DNA of 64,000 bases from Exiguobacterium sp. s122 (GTDB lineage Bacteria > Bacillota > Bacilli > Exiguobacteriales > Exiguobacteriaceae). The position numbers were made by a program, and so were the translations under genes. Location of the stretch: positions 1,054,001 through 1,118,000 of the forward strand of contig NZ_JACSMD010000001.1 in NCBI RefSeq assembly GCF_018618475.1. Reading direction: 5' to 3'. Positions 33,232 to 42,584 of this stretch are shown piece after piece; position 1 is the stretch's first letter; every line of letters starts with the position of its first letter. The notes below the pieces were generated by a model. That model had not been told where the DNA came from. It did no database searches and saw only the letters and a program-made list of their open reading frames with translations.

Positions 33232-34533
33232 ATGCGTATGGTCGACTTGATTTTGAAAAAACGGAACGGTGGAGAATTGAACGAAGAAGAGATTCGTTTT
33301 GTCGTCGAAGGATTCACGAACGAATCGATCCCGGACTATCAAATGTCTGCCCTCTCAATGGCGATTTACTTCAACGGGATGACAGAGAAAGAGACAGCTG
33401 CCCTCACGATGGAGATGGTGAAGTCAGGTGACGTCATCGACCTGTCGAACATCGAAGGTAAAAAAGTGGATAAACACTCAACAGGTGGCGTCGGCGATAA
33501 GATCAGCCTCATCGTCGCTCCACTCGTCGCGTCAATCGGAATTCCGGTCGCGAAGATGAGCGGCCGCGGCCTTGGCCACACGGGCGGCACGATCGACAAG
33601 TTGGAGTCGTTCCCAGGCTTTAACGTCGAGTTGACAGAAGAACAGTTCACGAAACAAGTGAACGACATCAAAATGTCGATTATCGGTCAGACGGGGAACT
33701 TGACGCCGGCAGACAAGCGCCTTTATGCGCTCCGTGACGTCACGGCGACAGTCGAATCGATTCCGCTCATCGCGAGCTCGATCATGTCGAAGAAGATTGC
33801 GGCGGGTGCTGACAGTATCGTTCTCGACGTGAAGACGGGTTCAGGTGCGTTCATGAAGTCGTTTGACGACGCAAAAGCGCTCGCAGAAGAGATGGTCGCC
33901 ATCGGGAAGAACGTCGGCCGGAAGACGGTCGCTGTCATCACCGATATGGACCAACCACTCGGTTTTGAGGTCGGGAACGCGAACGAAGTGAAGGAAGCGA
34001 TTGAAGTGTTGTCCGGTAAAGACGTTGAGGATTTGAAGACGATCGCGTTGACGATTGCCGGTCACATGGCCGTTCTTGGCGGCTTTTATCCGACGTTCGA
34101 TGAGGCGTACGTCGACCTCGACAAACGGATTGCGGATGGTCACGCTCTCGAGGTATTCCGTCAGTTCGTCGAAGCACAAGGCGGAGACGCTTCGCTCGTC
34201 GACGATGTGACGAAATTGCCGCAAGCGAAGTTCGAGACGACGTTCGTCGCGAAGCGAGCAGGTTATGTCGAATCGATTATTGCCGATGAAGTCGGTGTCG
34301 CTGCAATGCTCCTCGGTGCGGGTCGTGCGACGAAAGACGATACGATCGACTTTGCGGCCGGCATTACGCTCGAGAAGAAAGTCGGTGACCGTGTCGAGGA
34401 AGGCGACGTCATCGCTGTCTTGCGCGCGAATATCGAAGACATGTCTTCGGCGCTCGAACGGATGGATCACGCTTACACGATCGGTGAGGCGAAGCCTGAG
34501 GCGCGTCCACTCATTCACGCGGTCATTCAGTAA
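33232..34533 (+). CDS. pdp: Pyrimidine-nucleoside phosphorylase
   Basis: A 433-residue member of the thymidine/pyrimidine phosphorylase family. The signature KMSGRGLGHTGGTIDKLES and the phosphate-binding KHSTGGVGDK are intact. A C-terminal domain (PYNP_C) ends the protein. It degrades uridine, deoxyuridine and thymidine to base and sugar 1-phosphate, feeding deoB. In B. subtilis pdp lies in a different operon; here it ends the xerD-deoB-pupG run, before the terminator at 34540. Confidence 0.95.
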   Translation: MRMVDLILKKRNGGELNEEEIRFVVEGFTNESIPDYQMSALSMAIYFNGMTEKETAALTMEMVKSGDVIDLSNIEGKKVDKHSTGGVGDKISLIVAPLVASIGIPVAKMSGRGLGHTGGTIDKLESFPGFNVELTEEQFTKQVNDIKMSIIGQTGNLTPADKRLYALRDVTATVESIPLIASSIMSKKIAAGADSIVLDVKTGSGAFMKSFDDAKALAEEMVAIGKNVGRKTVAVITDMDQPLGFEVGNANEVKEAIEVLSGKDVEDLKTIALTIAGHMAVLGGFYPTFDEAYVDLDKRIADGHALEVFRQFVEAQGGDASLVDDVTKLPQAKFETTFVAKRAGYVESIIADEVGVAAMLLGAGRATKDDTIDFAAGITLEKKVGDRVEEGDVIAVLRANIEDMSSALERMDHAYTIGEAKPEARPLIHAVIQ

Positions 34534-34539
34534 GTCAGA

Positions 34540-34580
34540 ACGCCTGTTTCCACAAAATAGTGGAGACAGGCGTCTTTTTT
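34540..34580 (+). terminator. Rho-independent terminator after pdp
   Basis: A 14-bp stem (acgcctgtttccac/gtggagacaggcgt, one G-T pair) with a 6-base loop is followed by eight T residues. Confidence 0.9.
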
Positions 34581-34638
34581 TGATAGAATGGGCAATGTGA
34601 GTGAAGATAACTATATGAACATAAAGGGGTTTTTGTAC

Positions 34639-35079
34639 ATGAAAAAAGGATCAATGAAACTTGAAAACGGTGAAATGATCGAGTTCGACTTGTTCCACGA
34701 CGCAGCACCAATCACGGTTGAAAACTTCGAAAAACTTGCCAACAGTGGCTTTTACAATGGCTTGACGTTCCACCGTGTCATCCCGGGCTTCGTGAGCCAA
34801 GGCGGATGCCCACAAGGGACAGGTATGGGTGGCGCAGGCTACACGATTCCTTGCGAGACGTCGACGTCATTCCCGTACAAGCACGAGGCGGGTTCACTCT
34901 CGATGGCACACGCTGGGCGCAACACAGGTTCGTCACAGTTCTTTATCGTTCATGAGCCACAACCGCATTTGGACGGTGTGCACACGGTATTCGGGAAAGT
35001 CACGTCTGGCCTTGAGCATGCCGTCAAGCTCCGTCAAGGTACGAAGATGGCGGAAGTCAAGGTGTGGGACGAAAATTGA
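34639..35079 (+). CDS. ppiB: Peptidyl-prolyl cis-trans isomerase (cyclophilin)
   Basis: A 146-residue cyclophilin that speeds proline isomerisation in cytoplasmic proteins. Active-site segments are clear: [37 protein letters not shown] and HTVFGKV. ATG 34639 follows aaagggg; the open frame extends upstream to 34588 without a ribosome site. It is in the same neighbourhood as in B. subtilis (ppiB near the rib and scp genes). Confidence 0.95.
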   Translation: MKKGSMKLENGEMIEFDLFHDAAPITVENFEKLANSGFYNGLTFHRVIPGFVSQGGCPQGTGMGGAGYTIPCETSTSFPYKHEAGSLSMAHAGRNTGSSQFFIVHEPQPHLDGVHTVFGKVTSGLEHAVKLRQGTKMAEVKVWDEN

Positions 35080-35168
35080 TTTTTGCATGACCGTTATGGC
35101 ACAATGAACCATGTCTCTCACGTGTTCACTTCGTGAAACTTGAATGACTAAAGGTGGTGAAACCAGCA

Positions 35169-35525
35169 ATGCTGGTGAAATATAAACAATCGTACGAAAA
35201 GACAGCGATGGGCCTCTTGGCGTTCTCATGTAACGACAAATCTCCGCTCGCGCTGTTAGAGCTCGTCCGATCTTACGAAGAAGACCCTGCTCGTTTCTTA
35301 TATCTATGGAAAGTCGGGGAAGACTTTGTCGGGATTATCGGGATGGAACAACAAGATACGACGATGCACATTTTGCATATCGCCTTGTCGCCATCGTTCC
35401 GGGGCGAGAAACGTTCTTATGAACTGCTCGACGAGACACGCAATTTATTGCCGCTTGACTTGACGCTAACGGGTCAAGGCAAGACAGGCGAACTGCTTGA
35501 TAAATGGAATCAAGTGGCCATATAA
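35169..35525 (+). CDS. ribT: RibT-like GNAT acetyltransferase
   Basis: A 118-residue GNAT-fold protein. The N-terminus (MLVKYKQSYEKTAMGLLAF) and the WKVGEDFVGIIGME and ILHIALSPSFRGEKRSYELL segments closely match B. subtilis RibT, the last gene of the riboflavin operon. No ribDEAH genes and no FMN riboswitch are next to it here, so it stands alone between ppiB and the ypuF homologue. The function of RibT is not established. The start ATG 35169 follows aaaggtggtg. A small hairpin (gttcac/gtgaaac) lies in the leader at 35120-35136. Confidence 0.8.
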   Translation: MLVKYKQSYEKTAMGLLAFSCNDKSPLALLELVRSYEEDPARFLYLWKVGEDFVGIIGMEQQDTTMHILHIALSPSFRGEKRSYELLDETRNLLPLDLTLTGQGKTGELLDKWNQVAI

Positions 35526-35548
35526 AAAAGCTAGGCAACTTCCCTAGC
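35523..35548 (-). terminator. Minus-strand terminator nested with the plus-strand one
   Basis: The stem gctagg/cctagc at 35530-35548 has an A-run on its left, which reads as TTTTTT on the minus strand. It ends transcription from the DUF309 gene after that transcript has passed the other hairpin. Confidence 0.75.
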
Positions 35549-35554
35549 TCATCG

Positions 35555-35580
35555 ACTGCAGACCATGTTGTCTGCAGTTT
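35555..35580 (+). terminator. Plus-strand terminator after ribT
   Basis: A perfect 9-bp stem (actgcagac/gtctgcagt) with a 6-base loop is followed by six T residues. The same stem and T-run recur at 58219. Confidence 0.85.
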
Positions 35581-35581
35581 T

Positions 35582-36058
35582 TTATGTCGTTTTTTTCGCC
35601 TTGTTACGTGCTTTGAGCGCCCGTAGTCGTTCTGCGACGACCGGGTTCCGATCACGATACATGTGTTTATGCACAAGTTCCTCAAACGAGAGGGTGGTTG
35701 GCTCGAACGCTTGTTTCAATCGTTCTGTACGTGCCCGGGTCGGTTCATCGAGCGGGAGTACGGTCGACAAGGGCCATACGTTTAAATCACGCTTGAACTG
35801 TGAGACGTCGACGCCGAGTGATTGGAGTTCCTCTGAAGCGAAATCGAGCTTCCGCTTCAACGCGGCGATACTCTTTTTAGCACCGATCTCATTGCCACGT
35901 CGTGCATGGTAATGGGCGACCGCATATTGGATGAGCACCGCATAGCCAAGAGACGCTCGATTTTCAGCTTGCCATGCTTCCTCGAGCACTTCATGGCATT
36001 CAAAATAATCGGCATGGCATTCGAATAAGAGCGTATACTGGGTAAAAGGGGTAGTCAA
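35582..36058 (-). CDS. DUF309 family protein (YpuF-like)
   Basis: About 158 residues. The DUF309 core is visible near the N-terminus ([12 protein letters not shown], then [20 protein letters not shown]). The start is TTG 36058, 9 bases behind aaaggag; the open frame beyond it lies antisense to scpA and is not coding. B. subtilis has ypuF directly before scpA on the same strand; here it is inverted and divergent from scpA. No function is known. Confidence 0.8.
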   Translation of the reverse strand: MTTPFTQYTLLFECHADYFECHEVLEEAWQAENRASLGYAVLIQYAVAHYHARRGNEIGAKKSIAALKRKLDFASEELQSLGVDVSQFKRDLNVWPLSTVLPLDEPTRARTERLKQAFEPTTLSFEELVHKHMYRDRNPVVAERLRALKARNKAKKTT

Positions 36059-36139
36059 ATCAAATTTCTCCTTTCGTGGTCGCAGTCCTATAAAACATGT
36101 TATACTAAAGCGCAAAAATGTAAAATGGCAGGTGTCTCT

Positions 36140-36907
36140 ATGGAAGCGTATAACGTCAAAATTGATACGTTCGAAGGGCCGCTCGACTTGTTGCTCCATT
36201 TGATTGGGAAGATGGAGCTTGACATCGTCGATATTTCTGTTGCGGAAGTTACGGACCAGTATGTCGCCTTCATCCGTACAATGCAAAAGTTTGAACTCGA
36301 TATCGCGAGCGAATATTTGGTTATGGCGGCGACGCTCCTCCAATTGAAGAGCAAGCAACTGTTGCCTCCTGTGCCCGTCGAAGAAGACGACATCCCTGAC
36401 TTTTCGGATGAACCGACACGTGAAGGGTTGATTCGTCAATTGATTGAATATAAAGCCTATAAGGAAGCGGTCGTCTTCATGCGTGAACAGGAAGAGCAAC
36501 GGCTTGAACTGTATAGCCGCCCTGGTGATGATTTATCCCGCTATATGGCGGAGCATGTCCAACCGTACGACGGACCGCTCAATTTCTCGGATTTGCTGCA
36601 TGCCTATTCAAAGATGGTGGAGCGAAAACGTTGGAAAGAGCGGCGTAAAAAGACGATTACCCGTGAGACGCGTTCCCTTGAAGAACAGATGACGCGTCTA
36701 CATGATCACGTCGCCTCGAAGCAGAAGACGTCCTTTTTCGCTTTCTTCGAGGAAACGCCAGATGTGTCTGACCTTGTCGTCACGTTTATGGCGCTTCTCG
36801 AACTGATTAAGTTACGCGTCGTGACGACTGCACAAGTCGAACGAGATATCGAAATCTCGTTCATCGAAACGTCAAAGGAAAGGGATGAAGCCGTTGCTGT
36901 CTTATGA
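36140..36907 (+). CDS. scpA: Segregation and condensation protein A (kleisin)
   Basis: About 255 residues. The N-terminal kleisin segment [20 protein letters not shown] and the [13 protein letters not shown] motif are typical, and the C-terminal winged helix closes the protein. ScpA bridges SMC heads and, with ScpB, forms the condensin complex for chromosome compaction. ATG 36140 follows ggcaggtg; ATG 36125 is less likely. It overlaps scpB by 23 bases. Confidence 0.95.
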   Translation: MEAYNVKIDTFEGPLDLLLHLIGKMELDIVDISVAEVTDQYVAFIRTMQKFELDIASEYLVMAATLLQLKSKQLLPPVPVEEDDIPDFSDEPTREGLIRQLIEYKAYKEAVVFMREQEEQRLELYSRPGDDLSRYMAEHVQPYDGPLNFSDLLHAYSKMVERKRWKERRKKTITRETRSLEEQMTRLHDHVASKQKTSFFAFFEETPDVSDLVVTFMALLELIKLRVVTTAQVERDIEISFIETSKERDEAVAVL

Positions 36908-37478
36908 AACTATCATTGAAAGTTTATTGTTCGTCGTCGGCGATGAAGGGATGGAAGTCCGCGCGCTCGCAGATACACTTGATATCTCTGAAGCTGCCGC
37001 ACGCGAACAGCTCACAAAACTCGAGATGTCGTTCAAAGACTCGGGCCGTCCGTTCCAATTGATTGAGTCGGCCGGTGTGTATAAACTCGTCACGATTCCG
37101 GACGTATCGCCATATATTCAACGATACGTCGGAACGATGGCGGAACAAGCGCTATCTCGAGCAGCGATGGAGACGCTCGTCATCATCGCGTATAAACAAC
37201 CGGTGACGCGGGCAGACATCGAGGAAGTGCGCGGTGTGAAAGTAGAGCGCGTCATTCATACGTTGCTCTCAAAGGGGCTCATCGAATCAGCTGGACGGAC
37301 GAAGACGCTCGGACGGGCGAAACTTTACCGCACGACCGAGCATTTTCTTGACCACTTCGGGTTTAACTCGCTCGACGAGTTGCCACCATTAACATTTGAA
37401 GACGAGCTCTCGGACGAAGGCGATTTGTTCTTCGCTGAGCCGGCCCGTCATTCGCAAGACAGATTGGAGAAGGATTAA
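36885..37478 (+). CDS. scpB: Segregation and condensation protein B
   Basis: A 197-residue protein with two winged-helix domains. Diagnostic segments are [16 protein letters not shown] at the start and [20 protein letters not shown]-like residues ([20 protein letters not shown]) in the middle. It dimerises and binds ScpA in the SMC complex. The start overlaps scpA; rluB follows after four bases, so scpA-scpB-rluB form an operon. Confidence 0.95.
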   Translation: MKPLLSYETIIESLLFVVGDEGMEVRALADTLDISEAAAREQLTKLEMSFKDSGRPFQLIESAGVYKLVTIPDVSPYIQRYVGTMAEQALSRAAMETLVIIAYKQPVTRADIEEVRGVKVERVIHTLLSKGLIESAGRTKTLGRAKLYRTTEHFLDHFGFNSLDELPPLTFEDELSDEGDLFFAEPARHSQDRLEKD

Positions 37479-37481
37479 TTC

Positions 37482-38240
37482 ATGGAACGTTTACAAAAAG
37501 TAATTGCCCAAGCAGGGATCGCTTCACGACGAAAAGCAGAAGAAATGATTTTAGACGGACGGGTGCGTGTCAACGGCAAAGTTGTCCGCGAACTCGGTAC
37601 GAAAGTCGGGCCGAAATCAGAAGTGGAAGTCGATGGCGTCAAAATCGAACAAGAAGAGCATGTCTATTATGTGCTCTATAAACCGAGCGGCTACGTGTCG
37701 ACGGTTGATGACGATAAAGGACGTAAAGTCGTGACAGACCTCGTGCCACCTGGCGCCCGTGTCTTTCCGGTCGGTCGTCTCGACTACAATACGACCGGTT
37801 TGATTCTGATGACAAACGACGGCGAATTCTCGAACTTGATGACGCATCCAAAGTTCAAAATTCCAAAGCGTTATGTCGCAAAAGTGAAAAATATCCCGTC
37901 ATACATCGCCATCAAAGAGCTCGAGTCGGGCGTCAAGCTTGACGACGGCTTTAAAACGGGTGGTGCGAAAGTTCGGATGAAGTCAGTCGATCATAAGAAA
38001 AACACGGCAATCGTCGAACTCGTCATCTCGGAAGGGCATAATCGCCAAGTACGTCGCATGTTCGAAGCGGTCGGTTCTGAAGTGATTAAACTAAAACGGG
38101 AACAGTTCGGTTTCTTGACGCTTGATGGGTTGACGACGGGCGAATGGCGCGAACTCTCGCGCAAAGAAGTGTCTAAACTTCGTGAGCTTGCGAACCCGAC
38201 CGTGCCGACTGAAAAACGAGGCAAGAAAAAAAAGAAATGA
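37482..38240 (+). CDS. rluB: Ribosomal large subunit pseudouridine synthase B
   Basis: A 252-residue RsuA-family pseudouridine synthase. An N-terminal S4 RNA-binding domain (RLQKVIAQAGIASRRKAEEM) precedes the catalytic domain with the active Asp in VGRLDYNTTGLILMTNDGE. It modifies U2605-equivalent in 23S rRNA. The tail is a lysine-rich segment (KRGKKKKK). In B. subtilis rluB is separated from scpB by dacB and the spmA-spmB sporulation genes; these are absent here. Confidence 0.94.
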   Translation: MERLQKVIAQAGIASRRKAEEMILDGRVRVNGKVVRELGTKVGPKSEVEVDGVKIEQEEHVYYVLYKPSGYVSTVDDDKGRKVVTDLVPPGARVFPVGRLDYNTTGLILMTNDGEFSNLMTHPKFKIPKRYVAKVKNIPSYIAIKELESGVKLDDGFKTGGAKVRMKSVDHKKNTAIVELVISEGHNRQVRRMFEAVGSEVIKLKREQFGFLTLDGLTTGEWRELSRKEVSKLRELANPTVPTEKRGKKKKK

Positions 38241-38243
38241 CAA

Positions 38244-38277
38244 TAAAAAAATCGTCCTTTGTAGGATGATTTTTTTG
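38244..38277 (+). terminator. Rho-independent terminator after rluB
   Basis: The stem aaaaaatcgtcct/aggatgatttttt (one G-T pair) has a ttgt loop and a T-run. Confidence 0.85.
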
Positions 38278-38377
38278 ATTGTGGATATTGTGTGACAAAA
38301 CAATGAAAAAAGTCTGTTAATGTGCGTTTTTATTGTTTTTTCAGTACAATAGCAACTGAAGGAAGGTGTGATCAATC

Positions 38378-38956
38378 ATGAAGAAAGAGAAGACGGGTGA
38401 CCGCATGCAACAAGCGATGGCCCACAAGAAGAAACGGTCGTTCTGGCGACTCATGGTCATGACCATGGTGCTGTTCGCAGGTGCGGTCGTCGTCATGCAA
38501 CTGATTGAACAAGCTGGAAACGACGGGCGGGTGGAAGCCGGAGATGCTGCTCCAAATTTCAAACTCGTGAGCCTCGATGGGGCGACGATGCTCGAACGTG
38601 AAAACTATGAAGGCAAAGGATTATTGTTAAACTTCTGGGGCACGTTCTGTGAGCCGTGTAAGAAAGAGATGCCAGTCGTCCAAGAAAACTACGCGACGCT
38701 ACAAGACATGGGCGTCGATTTTTGGGCGGTGAACGTCGGCGAAACGCCACTACGCGTCGACAATTTTGTAAACGGTCTCGGCGTTGAGCTCGACTATCCG
38801 ATTTTGATGGACACGCGAAGTGAAGTTGAAAAGGCGTACGGGATTTATAACTTACCGGTCACGTTCGTCATCGACGAGGATGGGAACGTGATTGAGAAAT
38901 ACGAAGGTGAACTCACAAAAGAGAAATTGATGGAGTTGGCCGAGAAGTCATTGTAA
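38378..38956 (+). CDS. resA: Thiol-disulfide oxidoreductase ResA
   Basis: A 192-residue membrane-anchored thioredoxin-like protein facing outward. An N-terminal helix (about 24-42) anchors it. The active site is NFWGTFCEPCKKEMP, and Cys-Glu-Pro-Cys is the signature of ResA. It reduces apocytochrome c cysteines so that heme can be attached. It starts the resABC group. An A/T-rich leader at 38281-38377 holds a TACAAT -10-like box, but no clear -35 was seen. Confidence 0.94.
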   Translation: MKKEKTGDRMQQAMAHKKKRSFWRLMVMTMVLFAGAVVVMQLIEQAGNDGRVEAGDAAPNFKLVSLDGATMLERENYEGKGLLLNFWGTFCEPCKKEMPVVQENYATLQDMGVDFWAVNVGETPLRVDNFVNGLGVELDYPILMDTRSEVEKAYGIYNLPVTFVIDEDGNVIEKYEGELTKEKLMELAEKSL

Positions 38957-38975
38957 GGGAACGGGGGGCGCACAC

Positions 38976-40523
38976 ATGTTAGATATGAAATATGACGGCG
39001 CTGATTTGCGGTCAAAACGACGTCCGAGATCATGGGTTGACCGTGTCTGGAGCTTCTTTGCATCGGTAAAAGTCGGGCTCTGGTTGATCGCATTGATTAT
39101 CGCCGGTTCTGCGGTCGGTACGATTTTCCCGCAGGAAATGTACATTCCGCAACAACTGCCGGCGAGCCAATATTATACGCAAGAGTACGGTTCGGCCGGG
39201 ACACTCTACTACACGCTCGGCTTCCATAATCTTTATACGTCATGGTGGTACATCGGGCTCATCGTCATGTTGACGCTATCGCTCATCGTCGTATCGATCG
39301 ATCGGTTCTTCCCGCTGTATAAGGCGTTGAAAAACCAGCCGGTCCGCCGCACCGATCGCTTCATGCGTGGGCAACGTTTAACGGGCGAGGGCAAAGGCTC
39401 AGACGAACAAATCGATGCGCTCGGCGAAGCGTTAAAAGCGAAACGCTATCAAGTGAAGCGTGACGGCGACGCGCTGCTCGCCGAGAAACATCGCTTCGGG
39501 CGCTGGGGTCCTTACGTCAACCACATCGGTCTCGTCATCTTCTTCGTCGGGGCGATGCTCCGCGTCTTCCCGGCCTTCTATACGGATACCCTCGAATGGG
39601 TGCGAGAAGGGGACACGGTCGCCCTCGAGGCGACAGAAGACGAGTATTACTTGCGTAACGACCAATTCATTCTCGAGATGTACGATCCTGAGAACAATGA
39701 GGAAGATGCCAAGTTCGCCGAGGCGATCGAGAAAGCGGGAGCGGTCCCGAAAAACTATGAGACCGAATTGACGCTCTTCAAGAAAACAGGGACGAACGAT
39801 GACGGGTCACCTGTACTCGAAGAAGTAGAGGCCGGCTCGACGAAAGTGAACCATCCGTTCAAGTTTGATAAATATGAAGTGTATCAAGAACAATACTCGA
39901 GTCGCCCCGAGTTCTTATCGATGTCGTTTAGCATCGGTGACAAAGAGACGGGCGAACTGTACGGTCCGTTCACGGTCGATTTGGACAACCCAGAGACGAC
40001 CTATGCGCTCGGAGAGGTGACGGTCTCGTTGAAAGACTTATACCCTGACTTTGAAGTGCGTAACGGTGTCCCGGATACGAAATCGCCTCGTGCGTTGAAC
40101 CCGGCATTCTTCTTCACGGTCGACACACCCGAAGGCACGAGCGAGACGAACTTGATTGGGATCCGGATGAACGTGGCGGACGATGAGAATCGGTATGCCG
40201 TCCAATTCGCCGGCACCGAGATGGCGAGCACGAGCGGTCTTCGCGTGAAGAGTGACTCGACGTACCCGATTTTGATTCTCGGGGGAACGATTTTCATGAT
40301 TGGGATTGTGATGGGCATGTATTGGCCACATCGCCGTGTGTGGGTCCGTCGTCACGGAGAGACGGACGTCCTCGTCGCGGGCTTCACGAACAAAAACCCG
40401 TCGTCGCTTCGCCGTGAAGTGTCGCCGCTTCTTGAGAAGGCAGGACTGCCGATTTGGGAAGACCAGGCGATGTTTGAAAAACAGAAAGACGCCAACTCAA
40501 CAACTGAAAGAGGGGAATCTTAA
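38976..40523 (+). CDS. resB: Cytochrome c biogenesis protein ResB
   Basis: A 515-residue membrane protein with four helices (about 28-48, 85-105, 185-205 and near 445-465) and a large outward domain. The segment WSFFASVKVGLWLIALIIAG and the FGRWGPYVNHIGLVIFFVGA helix are typical. ResB and ResC form the system II heme delivery and ligation complex. It follows resA by 19 bases and overlaps resC at the start codon. Confidence 0.93.
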   Translation: MLDMKYDGADLRSKRRPRSWVDRVWSFFASVKVGLWLIALIIAGSAVGTIFPQEMYIPQQLPASQYYTQEYGSAGTLYYTLGFHNLYTSWWYIGLIVMLTLSLIVVSIDRFFPLYKALKNQPVRRTDRFMRGQRLTGEGKGSDEQIDALGEALKAKRYQVKRDGDALLAEKHRFGRWGPYVNHIGLVIFFVGAMLRVFPAFYTDTLEWVREGDTVALEATEDEYYLRNDQFILEMYDPENNEEDAKFAEAIEKAGAVPKNYETELTLFKKTGTNDDGSPVLEEVEAGSTKVNHPFKFDKYEVYQEQYSSRPEFLSMSFSIGDKETGELYGPFTVDLDNPETTYALGEVTVSLKDLYPDFEVRNGVPDTKSPRALNPAFFFTVDTPEGTSETNLIGIRMNVADDENRYAVQFAGTEMASTSGLRVKSDSTYPILILGGTIFMIGIVMGMYWPHRRVWVRRHGETDVLVAGFTNKNPSSLRREVSPLLEKAGLPIWEDQAMFEKQKDANSTTERGES

Positions 40524-41707
40524 TGGAATGGATTCAATGGAGCAGTCGTCTGCTCCTCATCGCGTTCATTTTATATGCCATCGCGACCGTGTTGTTCACC
40601 ATCGCGGTCAGCGGAATGCGCAGAGACCGTAACGTCAACCGCGTCCCATATGGCAAGATCGCGTTCATCTTGGCTGTGATCGGGTTTATCGCCCAAATCG
40701 GCTACTTTATTATGCGCTGGGCCGGTGTCGGCTACGCGCCGGTATCGAACTTGTACGAATATACGACGTTCTTTGGAATGATGATGGTGCTCGGATTCCT
40801 CGTCGTCTATGGGATTTATAAAAATGATGTGCTCGGCTTGTTCGCGATGCCGGTGGCGCTCCTCGTCATCGCTTTCGCGTCGATGTTCTCAAGCGACGTG
40901 GCTCCACTCATCCCGGCACTCAACAGTGTCTGGTTGAAGATTCACGTAACGACGGCCGCCCTTGGCCAGGGGATTCTCGCAATCAGTTTCGCGTCAGGAC
41001 TCATCTTCTTGTTAAATGAGACATCGATGCGCGAACAGTCGAAGTCGCGCACGTGGCTCGAAGTGACGATGTTCGTCCTCATCTGTACGCTCGGCTTTAT
41101 CCTCATTTCGATGCTCTTTAAAGGGATGGGTGCCGGTGGTGTCGTCGAGTTCACGAACGACCGTGGCGGTCAAGAGACGTATGAATACTTCATGCCAATC
41201 TTGTTCGCACCAGAAGGGGCACAACTCCTCTCTGGCGCGAGCGGCTTGTCACTCGAGCTTCCGAACTTTATCAACACGTTGAAGTTGAACACGCTCGTCT
41301 GGTCGGTCATCGCTGGACTCGTGCTTTACGTCTTGCTTCGTTTCGTCATTCTTCGCAAACGGATTGCTGAGGCGTTGCAACCGCTCGCGAAGAAAGTCAG
41401 CCTCGACCTCGCTGATGAGATCAGCTATCGGTCGGTCGCGATCGGACTTCCTGTCTTCATCCTCGGTGGCCTCATCTTCGCCATGATTTGGGCACAGATT
41501 GCATGGAACCGATTCTGGGGCTGGGACCCGAAAGAAGTGTGGGCCCTCATTACGATGCTCATCTATATCTATTATCTCCATATGCGAATTCAGCGCGGAT
41601 GGACTGGAACGAAAGCAGCTTGGTTGTGTGTGGGCGGTTTCGCTGTCATCATGTTCAACCTCGTCTTCGTCAACCTCGTCATCGCAGGATTGCATTCTTA
41701 TGCATAA
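40523..41707 (+). CDS. resC: Cytochrome c biogenesis protein ResC (CcsA)
   Basis: A 394-residue membrane protein with about eight helices. The tryptophan-rich heme-handling motif is present (NRFWGWDPKEVWALITMLIY, about residues 330-349), with flanking His residues. It presents heme for attachment to cytochrome c. A terminator follows at 41711, so resABC and resDE can be separately controlled. Confidence 0.94.
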   Translation: MEWIQWSSRLLLIAFILYAIATVLFTIAVSGMRRDRNVNRVPYGKIAFILAVIGFIAQIGYFIMRWAGVGYAPVSNLYEYTTFFGMMMVLGFLVVYGIYKNDVLGLFAMPVALLVIAFASMFSSDVAPLIPALNSVWLKIHVTTAALGQGILAISFASGLIFLLNETSMREQSKSRTWLEVTMFVLICTLGFILISMLFKGMGAGGVVEFTNDRGGQETYEYFMPILFAPEGAQLLSGASGLSLELPNFINTLKLNTLVWSVIAGLVLYVLLRFVILRKRIAEALQPLAKKVSLDLADEISYRSVAIGLPVFILGGLIFAMIWAQIAWNRFWGWDPKEVWALITMLIYIYYLHMRIQRGWTGTKAAWLCVGGFAVIMFNLVFVNLVIAGLHSYA

Positions 41708-41710
41708 TGA

Positions 41711-41739
41711 AAGAAGTCACTTCGGTGGCTTCTTTTTTC
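41711..41739 (+). terminator. Rho-independent terminator between resC and resD
   Basis: The stem agaagtcac/gtggcttct (one G-T pair) with a ttcg tetraloop is followed by TTTTT. Confidence 0.8.
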
Positions 41740-41760
41740 GTAAGGGCATACAACTCACCG

Positions 41761-41790
41761 TTGTGAAGCCAAATAATAGAGTGGTATAGT
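41761..41790 (+). promoter_or_regulatory. Promoter for resDE with overlapping ResD-like half site
   Basis: -35 TTGTGA (41761-41766), an 18-base spacer, -10 TATAGT (41785-41790). TTGTGAA at the -35 equals the core of ResD- and Rex-type half sites. A second copy in reverse orientation (TTCACAA) begins at 41810 and is part of the palindrome cacaattgtg at 41812-41821. Confidence 0.6.
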
Positions 41791-41867
41791 TATGAAAGAG
41801 AGCGGAATGTTCACAATTGTGCAACAAGCGCTACATCTTGCAATGGATCTCTAGGAGGTTTTAGTGG

Positions 41868-42584
41868 ATGGCTGATAAAACGAGAATTCTTGTGGTCGAC
41901 GATGAAGAAAGAATTCGTCGCCTGTTAAAAATGTATCTTGAGCGTGAACAGTACGTCATTGAAGAAGCCACGAACGGAGAAGAGGCGCTTCAGCTCGCAC
42001 TCGAACGCGACTATGACGTCATCTTACTCGATTTGATGATGCCGAAGATGGACGGGGTCGAGGTGTGTACGGAACTCCGCAAGTCAAAAGCGACGCCGGT
42101 CATCATGTTGACGGCAAAAGGGGAAGAGATCGACCGCGTGCAAGGGTTCGAAGTCGGGGCAGACGATTACATCGTCAAGCCGTTCAGCCCGCGTGAAGTC
42201 GTCCTACGGGTGAAAGCCTTACTCCGCCGTTCAGGATCGACGAAGTTCCTACGGACGTCTGAGAAATCAAAAGACTTGATCGTGTACCCGCATTTAACGA
42301 TTGATAATGACGCTCACCGCGTCACTGTCGATGGCGAAGAGATCGCGCTCACACCAAAAGAGTACGAGTTGTTGTTCTTCTTGGCCAAACAAGTCGATAA
42401 AGTATTTTCGCGCGAACAGTTGTTAAAAGAAGTGTGGAACTATGAATTCTTTGGAGATCTTCGAACGGTCGATACACACGTGAAACGACTTCGCGAGAAG
42501 TTGAACCGTGTCTCACCAGACGCCGCCCAAATGATTACGACGGTATGGGGTGTCGGCTACAAGTTTGAAGCCGTCAGTGAGTGA
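41868..42584 (+). CDS. resD: Response regulator ResD
   Basis: A 238-residue OmpR-type regulator. The receiver domain has the acidic pocket in VVDDEERI, the acceptor Asp in LLDLMMPKMDG and Lys in IVKPFSPRE. The C-terminal winged helix ends with VWGVGYKFE. ResD activates respiration, heme and nitrate genes under oxygen limitation in B. subtilis. ATG 41868 lies near aggagg. It is co-transcribed with resE. Confidence 0.93.
   Translation: MADKTRILVVDDEERIRRLLKMYLEREQYVIEEATNGEEALQLALERDYDVILLDLMMPKMDGVEVCTELRKSKATPVIMLTAKGEEIDRVQGFEVGADDYIVKPFSPREVVLRVKALLRRSGSTKFLRTSEKSKDLIVYPHLTIDNDAHRVTVDGEEIALTPKEYELLFFLAKQVDKVFSREQLLKEVWNYEFFGDLRTVDTHVKRLREKLNRVSPDAAQMITTVWGVGYKFEAVSE

Noticed and set aside
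35080-35168. Possible FMN riboswitch before ribT
   Set aside because: None of the conserved RFN segments is present; only a short hairpin is seen.
36059-36499. Long minus-strand open frame upstream of the DUF309 gene
   Set aside because: It lies entirely antisense to scpA and has no start signal; it is a shadow of the scpA frame.
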